Numbered from the stretch's first letter, positions 12,003 to 24,505 are shown. The stretch is DNA of 64,000 bases from Siphonodentalium dalli (GCA_032622095.1 CP136063.1:145505379-145569378), one strand, 5' to 3'. Numbers and translations: made by a program. Notes: generated by a model not told the origin, from the sequence alone.

Positions 12003-14154
12003 TCGGCATGAGATGATTTAGTTACAAATCAATGACAAAATTTTAATTTTTGACTTTCGATCCCAATTTTCGGCGCCATTTTGGGACACTGTAGGGACAA
12101 CTTCTCGACACAAAGCTCTTTATTATCAGATTAGGATCCGACATCATTTACTGTGGTGCTAGCCACTATATCAACAAATTTCGTCTAAATGGAAACAATC
12201 TGGTGAACTTTAGAGAAAATGACCCTATTTTACTACTTTCGGTAGCCATTTTGTCCCTATTTTGGGAAGTGATGGCCTCATTTCTGCTAAAATGGGCACC
12301 ACTTGTTCATATTTGACATCTAATGAGTATTATTCTGGGCATTAAAATAATAATTGATGTTTCTTCGAAATTTAGTACATCTATTTCGAATTTGAGGAAC
12401 ACTGAAGGGCCCAAATTCCCAGACCAAAATTCTTATAAATGGAATTTTACCACTTTCGGTCGCCATTTTGTCCACGATTTTGAATTTTGACAATGGGATT
12501 GTACACGAAATGACATACGTCTGTCATGACAACAATAATAATTTGTTTATGTTGCATGTTCCTGCCAGTGCCATCTGTATATATAACTTTAATTTAAATG
12601 TCATTCAAGTGTATATTTCATAAGGAAAATCATACATAAAAACCACAAAATAAATTATCCCAAAAGCGGATTTTAGATATCTTGTTCCGCAGATTCTGCC
12701 CGACAAAACGACACCAAAAACAGTTTGTCAACAAATTGTTCTAGTTCCAACGCTTGAACGACCAGACTAGTAACACAGATAATGTAGTAATAATAATTTG
12801 ACGTGAAAACATGTTTGTTCTGTGAATGGACCTCTCTATATATGCATGTATACCAGTCATGAAACAATGAAGGAAAGAATTTTCAAAGCTTTTTGGTCTA
12901 ATCAAATCAAAAAGTATAGAAACACTTGCGACTACAAGATGGACAGATAAACTATTTTTGGATTTGATAGTAATAAATGTTCTCTCTCGGCTTTGTTGAT
13001 CTGCAGCGCCCGTGATAACTGTTGTCATTAGACGTGGTATAAGATCGTCACATGTTTGGCAGTTATGCTGCAAAACTCCAAACAAATGGCATGAGCGATC
13101 ATTGATGTTAATGGACTATTAATGGACTCTTTATTTTAAACAATAATGTTGGCAATGAATATGGCAACCAGCGGCTCAGGGAAAATTAGTCCATGGATTA
13201 TAGCGACAGTGAATTTGATTCTTTGTCCATATTACTACGGAAGGTGATCGATAATCAGAAAAATGAGTTGACTTTATAATACTCATTCATTGTTCTATTG
13301 CGAATCAGAAATCTACCATAGTCCTAGTAATATGAGAACATAGGCATAGTTCTTCCTTGAATTTTAACCGCTTTTGACACATTGTATGGTCGTGGTACGC
13401 GTAATGACGGGTTAATCGGGAATAAATTGGTAAAGAAGCGATTTTGGTGTAAAACAAAAACGCAGGAGAGTCCTCGGTATAACATATCTAAAATCCGCTT
13501 TGGGAAAACTTTGTTATCCAAGATGGCGTCCAACATGGATGTCTATATTACATCAGTTCTCGAAATAAGTCATTATACGATATATTGTGTCACAGGAATT
13601 ACAAAATTATGCCATTCTGTGTGGAATTGTAGTACGAAAGCGAATAGAGTGACACGGACAGAAACAAATACAACCGCGAACATGAAATGGCTGTCAAAAT
13701 GGCCGCAACTCCAAGCCATACCACGACGAAAGCAACATATTAGATAACCACATAGGATCTAAAATAGGTATTGGTAATCTTCAAGTATGTTGTTAAATAT
13801 CTTTCAAGGTACACAGCTCAATAAAACAGGTCCACCTGAAGGATTTACCAGCCACTGCAACGCAAGTCAAACCCAATGATTTACGTATTTAAATTTCGGG
13901 TTTTCTGCTTAGAATACATCGAACAGTCGCCAAAAATAGTAATTTCGGGCATGCGACACACAAAGTAATGTTTAGCCACACAGTGCGTGGTAATTTCATT
14001 CGGCGTGATGATTAAATGCATAAATGGATTCACGGATTCACACACTTTGTTTAATTATTCTGCCGGTCAAAATCAACCCCAATCGATCTTCAAGTCATTT
14101 CTTAATTAAAGATGTTATTTCAATGTTGTTTCACTCAATGGGCTATTTATTACT

Positions 14155-17100
14155 CCCTCTGGTGTATTCTGTGAATGAGTTTTTGACGTGTGATATGACA
14201 TAGGAGTTATGGGCAAATGTGATTATAAATGTACTTGGGTATTTTCGTACTCGAACCGTGTAACGAAGATCGACAATTGTGGTCTGCTTATTATTCTGCA
14301 TGCTATATCTCATGTATTATTCAGTTGCATATAGTGTAATAATGGTACTTTGGTATACAACACCATTTTACTTTACTAACAAGGGACGTACTTGAAAAAT
14401 GCGAACCGGTTAGACTTTTTGTAGGTCGATGTATGTATTCGCGTGCGGATGTATCTTCGCGGATGTCTCATTGTTGCAGTATGTAATGTTTATGACCGCA
14501 TTAATGACAATTGGCGGAATGGGGTGGAAAGCTGAACAGAATGACAATCTACTGAACAGAATGTGAAATTGCTCTGGACGGCCGATATATCCAGGAATAT
14601 GGCACGAAGAGGACTCATTTTGGTGTCTGACGAAAGGCCGATATTCTTCCCAACCAAATATATTAACCACTGACCAGACAACAGACGTTTCATTACAAGC
14701 TACAAAGCAGGGTTCAGTCCCATCGCTACGCTTTGTCTGAACGTTGCCGGCATGTGTATTTTCTTAATTAAATCTAACATCTAAATCTAAAGTGCTCTGT
14801 CAGTTACAATTTATTCTGGCCTGATCTGGACAATTTTCAGTTTCTCAGAATAACGCAGAATGAATTGTAACCTACAAAAATCTCAAATAAATAAATGTGA
14901 CATTTCTTCACATTACGTGTAGGTGCGGGCAGCGGTAAGCCATGCATAGGGGACTGAACTCCTGAGCTTGGTTTCATTGTTCGATCGACGAGTGCATGAC
15001 TGACCTACCATCAAATTGTCGAAAATCAAGGCTGCGGAATTGTATTTTGCAGCGATAAAGTCATTCCCAATAGCAAACGTTGTATTAAAATGAAGTTTAG
15101 CTTCTATTGCACAACATCATTCGACCGAAGGGGTTGTTTTTGTTTAGAGACCGATTAACCCTCTGGTGTATTCTGTGAATGAGTTTTTGACGTGTGATAT
15201 GACATAGGAGTTATGGGCAAATGTGATTATAAATGTACTTGGGTATTTTCGTACTCGAACCGTGTAACGAAGATCGACAATTGTGGTCTGCTTATTATTC
15301 TGCATGCTATATCTCATGTATTATTCAGTTGCATATAGTGTAATAATGGTACTTTGGTATACAACACCATTTTACTTTACTAACAAGGGACGTACTTGAA
15401 AAATGCGAACCGGTTAGACTTTTTGTAGGTCGATGTATGTATTCGCGTGCGGATGTATCTTCGCGGATGTCTCATTGTTGCAGTATGTAATGTTTATGGC
15501 CGCATTAATTGCTTTCGATATTTAGGTGTGAACCATGGCTGATAAGTCTCAAGAGTGTAAGTAAATAATTCGAGACATGACAATTGGCGGAATGGGGTGG
15601 AAAGCTGAACAGAATGACAATCTACTGAACAGAATGTGAAATTGCTCTGGACGGCCGATATATCCAGGAATATGGCACGAAGAGGACTCATTTAGGTGTC
15701 TGACGAAAGGCCGATATTCTTCCCAACCAAATATATTAACCACTGACCAGACAACAGACGTTTCATTACAAGCTACAAAGCAGGGTTCAGTCCCATCGCT
15801 ACGCTTTGTCTGAACGTTGCCGGCATGTGTATTTTCTTAATTAAATCTAACATCTAAATCTAAAGTGCTCTGTCAGTTACAATTTATTCTGGCCTGATCT
15901 GGACAATTTTCAGTCTCTCAGAATAACGCAGAATGAATTGTAACCTACAAAAATCTCAAATAAATAAATGTGACATTTCTTCACATTACGTGTAGGTGCG
16001 GGCAGCGGTAAGCCATGCATAGGGGACTGAACTCCTGAGCTTGGTTTCATTGTTCGATCGACGAGTGCATGACTGACCTACCATCAAATTGTCGAAAATC
16101 AAGGCTGCGGAATTGTATTTTGCAGCGATAAAGTCATTCCCAATAGCAAACGTTGTATTAAAATGAAGTTTAGCTTCTATTGCACAACATCATTCGACCG
16201 AAGGGGTTGTTTTTGTTTAGAGACCGATTAACCCTCTGGTGTATTCTGTGAATGAGTTTTTGACGTGTGATATGACATAGGAGTTATGGGCAAATGTGAT
16301 TATAAATGTACTTGGGTATTTTCGTACTCGAACCGTGTAACGAAGATCGACAATTGTGGTCTGCTTATTATTCTGCATGCTATATCTCATGTATTATTCA
16401 GTTGCATATAGTGTAATAATGGTACTTTGGTATACAACACCATTTTACTTTACTAACAAGGGACGTACTTGAAAAATGCGAACCGGTTAGACTTTTTGTA
16501 GGTCGATGTATGTATTCGCGTGCGGATGTATCTTCGCGGATGTCTCATTGTTGCAGTATGTAATGTTTATGGCCGCATTAATTGCTTTCGATATTTAGGT
16601 GTGAACCATGGCTGATAAGTCTCAAGAGTGTAAGTAAATAATTCGAGACATGACAATTGGCGGAATGGGGTGGAAAGCTGAACAGAATGACAATCTACTG
16701 AACAGAATGTGAAATTGCTCTGGACGGCCGATATATCCAGGAATATGGCACGAAGAGGACTCATTTAGGTGTCTGACGAAAGGCCGATATTCTTCCCAAC
16801 CAAATATATTAACCACTGACCAGACAACAGACGTTTCATTACAAGCTACAAAGCAGGGTTCAGTCCCATCGCTACGCTTTGTCTGAACGTTGCCGGCATG
16901 TGTATTTTCTTAATTAAATCTAACATCTAAATCTAAAGTGCTCTGTCAGTTACAATTTATTCTGGCCTGATCTGGACAATTTTCAGTCTCTCAGAATAAC
17001 GCAGAATGAATTGTAACCTACAAAAATCTCAAATAAATAAATGTGACATTTCTTCACATTACGTGTAGGTGCGGGCAGCGGTAAGCCATGCATAGGGGAC

Positions 17101-17307
17101 TGAACTCCTGAGCTTGGTTTCATTGTTCGATCGACGAGTGCATGACTGACCTACCATCAAATTGTCGAAAATCAAGGCTGCGGAATTGTATTTTGCAGCG
17201 ATAAAGTCATTCCCAATAGCAAACGTTGTATTAAAATGAAGTTTAGCTTCTATTGCACAACATCATTCGACCGAAGGGGTTGTTTTTGTTTAGAGACCGA
17301 TTAACCC
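14155..17307. repeat. Triplicated ~1.0-1.07-kb tandem repeat
   Basis: There are three head-to-tail units: 14155-15158 (1,004 bp), 15159-16231 (1,073 bp) and 16232-17307. Each starts CCCTCTGGTGTATTC and ends ACCGATTAA before the next CCC. The first unit lacks 69 bp present in the other two (around 15508-15577) and differs from them by a few substitutions; units 2 and 3 look identical. The first 56 bp (14155-14210) are also the last 56 bp of the 8.1-kb unit. Each unit holds an imperfect hairpin (14803-14818 with 14856-14871 in unit 1). The minus-strand frames of 60-90 codons resemble nothing I recognise. Confidence 0.93.
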
Positions 17308-18965
17308 ATTATGCTAAGGTGCCATGAAACATCTAAAACTGCAATCGACATCAATGTTTAGAATTTAGATTTCTCGATAAATACGCTAGCAAACAACAAG
17401 TATTAGGTATCAAATGACGTAGTGGACTACTACGCATCCATTTTTTGTGGTAAAATGTCTACTGACTCGGCGAACATGCAAACTTAATATGTCGATGCCT
17501 ATGGAAAATAATAAAAAAATAGACTCGGTGTTTACATTATAATATAATTATATATCATAAGTTCAGTCTGGCAAGTCCAATTTTTTAAATGTTTTCACAT
17601 GCTTTCTCACAAAGCGCACACTATACACACACACAAAAACAATTACATATAACCAAATACAATGATAGCCATTTCCTATATACACCTTTTTCACAATCAC
17701 TGCATTAAAGCTTCAATATATTTTACAAAATATATATTAGATATATGCCTAATGATATGATCTTGAGGGCGTTACCATTTCTGACAATGGTTTTCCTGTG
17801 GTGTGCAGCGGATACGTGTAGCATAATGGAGAAGGGGTAAATGTGATTATGTTGTTAAATATCTTATGCGGTTGCAGAAAACGTAGTAAGTTAAGTATAA
17901 TACCGTTGCCTTGGTGAATATAACCAAATATAATTTCCAGGTATAAACATAGTCTCTGCCACAGAGTATGTAGGCAATTTTGGTTAAATTTATTATTTAT
18001 TGAAGATACTTTTTGGCACCCTTTGTATTTGATAAATTGCATTCATAGTATACTACCATGCATTCTTGAGATAAGAGCGTAATATTCGTATTTCATCACT
18101 TGATCGGAGGCAACTACAATTTTGAGACACGGAAAATAGGATCTACATATTTTACCCAGTACTTTGTGAATAATTAACTTTCAAACTGTTCTATAGCATG
18201 CATTGCATTTTGAAAGGTTTGGTGTTGCACATGTCAAAATAAATGATGATCGGTCACATTCATGAGACTGCTCTGAGTACATTAGATATCTGCTTCTAGG
18301 AACGGTCACATAACCAATACATCGCTATTAAATCCCATTTAACTATTTCATTACATATAGATCACACAATTTAAGATAAACAGAACAGATAAAACTGCGT
18401 TATTTTTCCGTTTCTGGGCACCCAAAAGTCCGGATTTAAATGTTGTATGAGACCCTGCTTTTGCAGATAGAATTCGTACATATATGATCAAAAGTTTCTC
18501 TCATACTCTGCAATAATTATTTCTCACATAATTAGTGTATATTTCAATTTATTACAAATTTGGCATTAATTGGTGCACCTACAGCAGATATTCAGCATTT
18601 TCCCGATACCAACTGCCATTTTAGACGCCGTGTTTGGGAATTTTCGCCATAGCGGAAATTATATATGTTGTTCAGCAAACCAGTTTGCACAATTTGAGAC
18701 CAAAAACGGCTTCTTTACCAATTTATTCCGGGTCAAACCGCCTAACAACCATACTAACAGGGAATGACTTGTTATAAAGGAATCTCCATACACTGACCCA
18801 TCAAATAACGTAACTCTGAATTAAAGGAACCATTTTGGGCATCACTGTCGGATTCAGGTAATTAGTATCCACAACAATTAGTATCTCTCTAAATATTGAC
18901 ATCAAAATATGCACAAAACACTCAAATTTGGTAATGGCAGTGATTACTATAGTTACAACAAGAAG
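17308..18965. other. AT-rich stretch without recognised features
   Basis: This is single-copy-looking sequence with only short open frames. I found no convincing splice-bounded exon, tRNA or transposon terminus. It contains scattered A/T runs and one short CA-rich stretch near 17624-17640. Confidence 0.5.
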
Positions 18966-18969
18966 TTGC

Positions 18970-19403
18970 ACCTTCATTGATGGGATACCCCCATGGTGCC
19001 AATTGAAACATGGACACGACGGAAACTAAAGTTTAAAAGATTTTGAGCGGATGGACAAAAATTCAACATTTTCATATGAACAAAGAATGGAAAATTCAAG
19101 CAACATAATTGAACCGTCGTTTGAAAGCCCTCCTAATGCCAAACCGCCATACCAAATTTCAGCAGAATCCAATAACCCATGGCTGAGATATATGCGCGGA
19201 CAGATGAAAATCCTACATTTTCAGATATAATAATGAGGGATAACTCTTGAACGGAAAATGTGAAGGTCAATGGACACTCTTTTGAAAGCCATCTTGATGC
19301 AAAACCTGCAAACCAAATTTCATCGAGATCCGATAACCCACGGTTGATATACAGACAGATGTGTGTACTCCAGTATACACCCCATTTTGGATGGGGGTAT
19401 AAT
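18970..19403 (+). mobile_element. Tandem-core element with terminal hairpin
   Basis: It begins near GGGATACCCCCATGGTGCC and ends with ACAGACAGATG, GTATACACCCC and then ATGGGGGTATAA. The two end motifs are complementary (subterminal inverted repeat) and the end itself forms a hairpin. Between them are about two units of ~150 bp (AAAG.ATGGAAAATTCAA.. with a CCAAATTTCA segment). A fragment of the same 5' module lies at 58190-58300. The architecture resembles the Helentron-associated non-autonomous elements of invertebrates, but that assignment is an inference. Confidence 0.5.
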
Positions 19404-19429
19404 TAACCAAAGTGTTTCAGTAATCAACG

Positions 19430-19907
19430 TATAGAGGGCAGACTACAATCACAACTTTTAAACGATTGCAGGGCACATTGAGGCAATATCTACCATTTTC
19501 CATATTTTGAGCCAAAGTTACAAGTTTGGTTCCATTGATGTGGAATATTTCTAGGTAATGTTATGCCTCACATACATCGGCCAGTTCGGCTTATTTCTAG
19601 TTGAAATATGACTAGAATCCCAATGGAGAATTTTGATTAAATTTTATACCGCATTCTGTAAACTCAAATTTTTTATGGATCGGAAGGAGTTGATACCCAA
19701 AGAATGGCAAATGTCATTGCTCAAATGATCAGATGACATGGAAAATACAAATGAAGTAACATTTCTCCACCAGTTCCAAACAGCAGAAACTGATCTAGAA
19801 GATATTAGTGAAAAATAGAAAAAAATTCCACTCACAGAGTTCCAAATTTGCCCTAAAATAGTGGCATTATGTGTTAGCTTCACAAAAATATACACAATTA
19901 TATACAA
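19430..19907. repeat. Dispersed repeat R, copy 1
   Basis: It is similar over most of its length to 52450-52990. Shared blocks include GATTGCAGG.CA, ACCATTTTCCATATTTTG, TCCATTGA.TTGGAATAT-like segments, ATGACTAGAATCCCAAT and ATACCGCATTCTGTAAA. The end of this copy is cut by the Helitron-like element starting at 19908, whereas the other copy continues. No open frame of note. Confidence 0.7.
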
Positions 19908-20671
19908 CTAGCAGGTGACCCGACTTCGTCCGGACTTTGACCTTGAATTGACCATTTTGAAGGTCAAGGTCAGGGTAACAATTTGACCCGTCCAAAACAC
20001 TCCCCGGACAAAAGTATCCCTAGGTATAAAATTTCGTCGAAATCCATCCGTTTTACCCGATTTGACCATTTTGAAAGTCAAGGTCAGGGTCACACTCGAC
20101 CGACAAAAGTATCCCTAGGTATCAAATTTCGTCGAAATCCGTAAATTTTTAAATTTAATTTGAGTTAATTCTGCCTTTTTAATCAAGAGAAATGATGGTA
20201 CCCGTCTCGTGATGGTACCCGTCCCTAAAAGAGGTACGTTTGTGGGTACCCATTTCAAGGTGAAGATCACCTCGGGCGGAAAAACTTACCCGATGAAAAT
20301 CTCCCCTGTTCCTTGCAACCCCTAAGTATGATGACAGACACAAGAATCACACAACACTCTCAGGTCTGGATACAGACACACTCACGTCTGGCCCCAGACA
20401 TAAGAATCACACTACACGCATACGCTCTTTATCAACGACACTACGGATACGAACGCTCTAACTATCAACGCGATTAACCCCACAGCGCCAAGGACGGTCA
20501 TTTTGGTGACTGAGGGTGGATAAAGGGAGCTCGGAGCTTCTCCAAAACGGCGGTAATCACTGCCCGTGGCTTTTTAACCTTAGATTGGAAGTTTGAGCTC
20601 AATCGGTCCAGCCATTTTCCCGGCCATAGCTAACAAACAAACAGACAGAAGTCCCAAAATAATATAATAGA
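19908..20671 (-). mobile_element. Helitron-like non-autonomous element, minus strand
   Basis: On the minus strand it starts TCTATTATATTATTTTGG next to a host A (complement of the T at 20672). It ends in a CCCG...CGGG hairpin and CTAG (19908-19911) followed by a host T (complement of the A at 19907). These are the classical Helitron hallmarks: 5' TC, 3' hairpin plus CTRR, insertion between A and T, no target duplication. The 3' half carries the AAGGTCAA/TTGACCTT units found at 53431-55855; the 5' half differs. It interrupts repeat R on its left side. No Rep/helicase gene is present. Confidence 0.75.
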
Positions 20672-20675
20672 TTGA

Positions 20676-21101
20676 CAAAATTATGCATGTTGTGAAAATG
20701 TTCTTAGTCGAAAAATGGGACTAACTCCACACAAAAAAAGTCGGACAGACGTCATAATCGCAGGTGCACAGGTTCCCATGGTACTAAATATCAGTGCCAA
20801 GATTAAAAAACATTGACCTAAAAATGTAGGAATAAAAGCTCAGACAAAATTATGCATGTTGCAAAAAACAATTCTAAGTTGAATGAAAAAGGGGGCTAAC
20901 TCCACCAAAAAATAATCGGACAGACCTCATAATCGCAGGTGCACAGGTTCCCAAGGTACTAAATATCTGTGCCAAGTTTCAAAAATATTGACCAGAAAAT
21001 GTAGGAATAAAAGCTCGGACAATATTGTGTTCACGGACGGACGGACAAGCTGATTCCAGTATACCCCCCACAACTCGTTGCGGGGGGGGGTATAAAAACT
21101 G
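20676..21101 (+). mobile_element. Tandem-core element with G/C-run terminal hairpin
   Basis: It has two core units about 169 bp apart (AATTATGCATGTTG at about 20679 and 20848). Each holds a TAGTCGAAAAATGGG-like or AAGTTGAATG segment, a GTCGGACAGAC segment and CATAATCGCAGGTGCACAGG. The 3' end is GGACGGACGGACAAGC followed by a hairpin of GTATACCCCCC against GGGGGGGGTATA (about 21059-21095). The same core without this end appears at 34830-35030. Confidence 0.6.
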
Positions 21102-21219
21102 GGGCCATGTATGGTGTCTACATGTTTGTGTACTGTTTGCGTTCACAGTATGTGCTAAACAAGAGGTGGGATTTTGTCAAAAATCCTGGCTTGCGATCTC
21201 ATATTAGGTACTAGCCATG

Positions 21220-21808
21220 TGACGTTGTCCATTTGCACAAAAAATAATAAACAAAGTTCAATAACTCTGCTGAAAATATCCGGCCGGACCTGGTTTGCGA
21301 ACTCGTTCTAGATACTGGTCATGTGAACTCATATACCAAAAATCTTTGAAATCCGTTGACATTTGTGTAAATGAGCCCTGGACGTCGTCTATTTGCTATT
21401 TGGTAAATTCGACAAAAATAATAAACAAAGTCCAATAACTCCAGTAAAAATATCCAGCCGGACCTGGCTTGCGAACTCATTCTAGGTAATGGTCGGGTGA
21501 ACTCATATACCAAATATCTTTGAAATCCGTTGAGATTTGTGGAAATGAGCCCTGTGACGTCGTCTATTTGCTATTTGGTAAATTCGACAAAAATAATAAA
21601 CAAAGTCCAATAACTCCGGTAAAAATATCTGGCCAGACCTGGCTTGCGAACTCATTCTAGGCAATCGTCAGGTGAACTCATATACCACAAATCTTTGAAA
21701 TCTGTTTACATTTGTTCAAGTTATGACTCTTACAAATTCGGGATGGACGGACGGACGGAACCCATTACTATATCCCCCGCAAATTTAAAATTTGGCGGGG
21801 GATAAAAA
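21220..21808 (+). mobile_element. Tandem-core element, three ~175-bp units, terminal hairpin
   Basis: The landmark AAAATAATAAACAAAG occurs at 21241, 21415 and 21590. Each unit continues with TCCAATAACTC, a GGCC(G/A)GACCTGG segment, TTGCGAACTC and TCATATACCA. The end is GGACGGACGGACGG, then TATCCCCCGC (21771-21780) paired with GCGGGGGATA (21795-21804). Open frames in the array come from the repeat. Confidence 0.65.
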
Positions 21809-21959
21809 TGAGTGGGGTGAAGTTAAGTCCTGGGAGGGGGGAAACATGCCATCAGCTCTATATGGGCTTAGCGATCACAAGGGGGATAAACCCAAAACAC
21901 GTTTACAGCCTTTGGGGCATCAGTGGTCAGGGGTTGATCTTTGGCATTGATAAAGAATG

Positions 21960-23490
21960 AGGAATTATTAGCCCATTCTTTATATGTAATTGTTAGTGGT
22001 TATGAAACCATGTTAAAGGTTTGGAAAAACCCAGACAATGCCAGGCAGCGCAGCTAGTTTCATGTATTTGTGGACCGTGAGCGATCCCCAGAACATGACA
22101 TGAATAAATGAGGGTCCAAACTCCCATGGACTTTTCTTTAATCAGTTTATCATATGGACAACATACTTTTTGGGCCAATGGTTGACGAGCTGATTTCAAC
22201 ATCCCACCTGAGTTTGACCGGCATACAGTCAGTCACTTCTGGGAGTAATGAAATGAATATCATTAAGTTGTTGTGATATAAATAAATTTATGTTAACTTT
22301 TTAATAGTTACAAATTCAAAACATAGAATACCATATGACAAAAGTATGTTAAAATTAGTCGGCAACATGTAAGGCAACAAAACATTACAAACTAAAATAG
22401 CATGGCACTGCCAAGTCATCGATAAAAAAATCCTCATCTTTATACACAAGATGCAATTTTTAACTATCAGTATTAACAAATTTGATTTATATAAAGGTAA
22501 AACATCAATAAAATGTGAACGTATGTCCATGAAAAATTCCAGCTCCCAATTTATAACCATGTCTCACAAGAGAGTTTGAGAGGACGAAACTTAATTTTTA
22601 ACAAAAGCCTCAATAAATAAATTCCTTCAGCATAATTATAGCAGAGCCCATTCCTGATGTAAATCTTCAAATAGGTTGGGGTGCCAGGTTTCCACAACAA
22701 AATCCCAAAAAAGAAGTCTTACTATAACTCGATCTTGAACAGATTTCACTGTTGTCTGAACATTGGTTTGGTTTTCCATTAACTAAGTTAATTTACATAT
22801 CATAAACCAGATGAGGCAACATGTGAGCAAAATAAATATCCCAAAATATAATTGAGAGTGAATTATGCAGCCATGTAACATAAGTATCGCGTTCAGTTCA
22901 TTATGTCGAAATGGACATAATGCACTGCACAACTCATTTCCCACCCAATCACCATATATTGATGCAAGGGAACATATAAATGGCTCTATGGACAGTCTTC
23001 AGTGGGTGACCATGGGAAATATAACATGGGAACATTCACTTGGTAGACATTAGTGTTTATGCAGACTCAATTATCATCTAGATTCCATCAGTCACAAACA
23101 TTTAAAAACAAATGAAGAAGGATGAAAACATTGTTCCAGCAAATGTGTATTGTATATGCTTTGAAACATTTTTAAAAGGTTCATAAAATTACAGAAAATT
23201 TAAAGGAATGAGATAAAATAAGAAACTGACAAATTGTAATTGATTTTGTAATTTTACCAACTTTTTGCTTTGTTTATTTCTGAAATCGTAAATAAGTATT
23301 TGCATTTGTAAAAGCATTAATCTCTCTCAGGGGAGTAAGCAAGCAAGCATAATATATTGCTGTTGAAAGCAGCAAGAGCTTCAGACGTGTCAAAGTACCA
23401 CCGTTACCAATATTGTTGGGACAAAGGCTGTGCTTGGGTAGTATTGCACTACCAGACTACCAGTATCAGTACGGCCTGTTATGGTGTGTG
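21960..23490. other. Stretch without firm features
   Basis: No gene or transposon terminus could be supported. A 69-codon minus-strand frame at 21993-22202 contains no recognisable domain. The rest is AT-rich with short, unremarkable frames. Confidence 0.4.
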
Positions 23491-23496
23491 AGGAAA

Positions 23497-23739
23497 TTAA
23501 CATTACTTTACAGAATGGATTCTCCAACTCAAGTTATAAAATTCTACAGACGGATGGTCTATTATTCATCTGGATGGATATTCAGGTAATAAAAGCGGAG
23601 GACAGACGGAAATATAATACAAGTGCAGAAGGATTTCTACTAATTGGTGGAACATGTTCAGATATTAAGTTCAACAAACATTATCTGAACATTTCCTAAG
23701 GGAATTACTTATTAATGTATTTAGTATAGATATGGTTAA
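23497..23739 (+). mobile_element. piggyBac-like MITE (TTAA family 2), copy 1
   Basis: It is bounded by TTAA at 23497-23500 and 23736-23739. The right end, read inward, is close to the family terminus seen at 24252 and 62739. It shares with the second copy GGATATTCAGG.AATAAAA, AATACAAGTGCAGAAGGA, an internal foldback around GAACATGTTCAGAT...ATCTGAACATTTCC and TTTAGTATAGA. TTAA flanks point to a piggyBac-type transposase acting in trans. Non-coding. Confidence 0.65.
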
Positions 23740-23771
23740 AGCGCCAATGGGTCAATCAAATGAACTTATTA

Positions 23772-23982
23772 TAGTAATGCCCTAAATAATCGACTCCTTA
23801 ACCACAGCAGAATTATGGGTATTTTCAGGATTTAGTCGGAAATATGGCTTGTTGCAATTCATCGGAAAGCTCTCAGTGAGAGCTTTCTGATGAATGGCAA
23901 CAAGCCATATTTCCGACTGAATCCTGAAAGATAACACATAATTCTTCTGTGGTTAAGGAGTCGATTATTTAGAGCATTACTG
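23772..23982. mobile_element. TA-flanked foldback MITE (CAGTAATG family), copy 1
   Basis: This is a 211-bp, almost entirely self-complementary element flanked by TA. Its arms are about 100 bp each and meet at a GAAAGCTCTCAGTGAGAGC turn near 23870. The terminus is a variant of CAGTAATGCCCTAAATAATC; the first base here is T, not C. TA target sites and CAGT ends suggest Tc1/mariner-type mobilisation. The family recurs at 25324, 32638, 41392 and 63903. Confidence 0.8.
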
Positions 23983-24251
23983 TACATGTTAATATTATGT
24001 TGCATCCATAAAACGACTGCCAATATCTACCAGAAAAATTAACTCACCAATGTGGTGCAACTATTTTATTATTTTGGAGGCAATTAAAATATGAAGCTTT
24101 AACATGACACAATATCAACAGTGTGAACAGGCGCAATATTTTAAGTAAATGCTCAGATTAATTACGTGAACATCGAGCAGCAAAGTTACAAACAACTTTC
24201 AATATAAATTAGATAGGTAGCAATCTTTATGATGGTCAGCATTTCTTCTCT

Positions 24252-24505
24252 TTAACCCTTTCTATACTAAATGGACACCCCCAACAAGTTATAGCTATAC
24301 ATTGGAATAGTGTATTATCCACTTTGAGGGATATTCAGGGAATAAAAACAGATAATACAAGTGCAGAAGGAATCATATTCTTTGGTGGGAAATGTTCAGA
24401 TAATAAGTTCAACAAACAACATATTCAACATATTATCTGAACATTTCCTAAGGAATAACTACTTGTCAATCTGTGTCAATGAGAATTTAGTATAGAATTG
24501 ATTAA
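24252..24505 (+). mobile_element. piggyBac-like MITE (TTAA family 2), copy 2
   Basis: TTAA flanks lie at 24252-24255 and 24502-24505. The left terminus CCCTTTCTATACTAAAT is matched by TTTAGTATAGA at the right. A central inverted repeat around AATGTTCAGATAATAAG and TATTATCTGAACATT could fold. Orientation is as in copy 1 and opposite to the copy starting at 62739. Confidence 0.75.

Larger units (their letters stand above)
6109..14210. repeat. Complete 8,102-bp macrosatellite unit
   Basis: This is the complete unit, starting AATATTATAC after the previous unit ends at 6108. It ends at 14210, where unrelated sequence (GGGCAAATG) follows. In order it holds a diverged ~367-bp tandem repeat (6250-7370), a stretch with a 122-codon open frame (7767-8135), diverged ~330-380-bp repeats (8480-9400), a minisatellite in two orientations (9817-12002), an inverted copy of the early motif (12659-12752) and AT-rich filler to 14210. 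The apparent identity with the previous unit implies very recent duplication, active homogenisation or an assembly duplication. Confidence 0.92.

Noticed and set aside
1-14210. CRISPR-like or bacterial-style repeat array
   Set aside because: Repeat units are far too long, spacers are absent, and all surrounding features are eukaryotic transposons.
14410-16816. Minus-strand frames repeated in each 1-kb unit
   Set aside because: Repetition is due to DNA duplication. The 69-bp difference changes the C-terminus, and no conserved domain or splice context supports coding.
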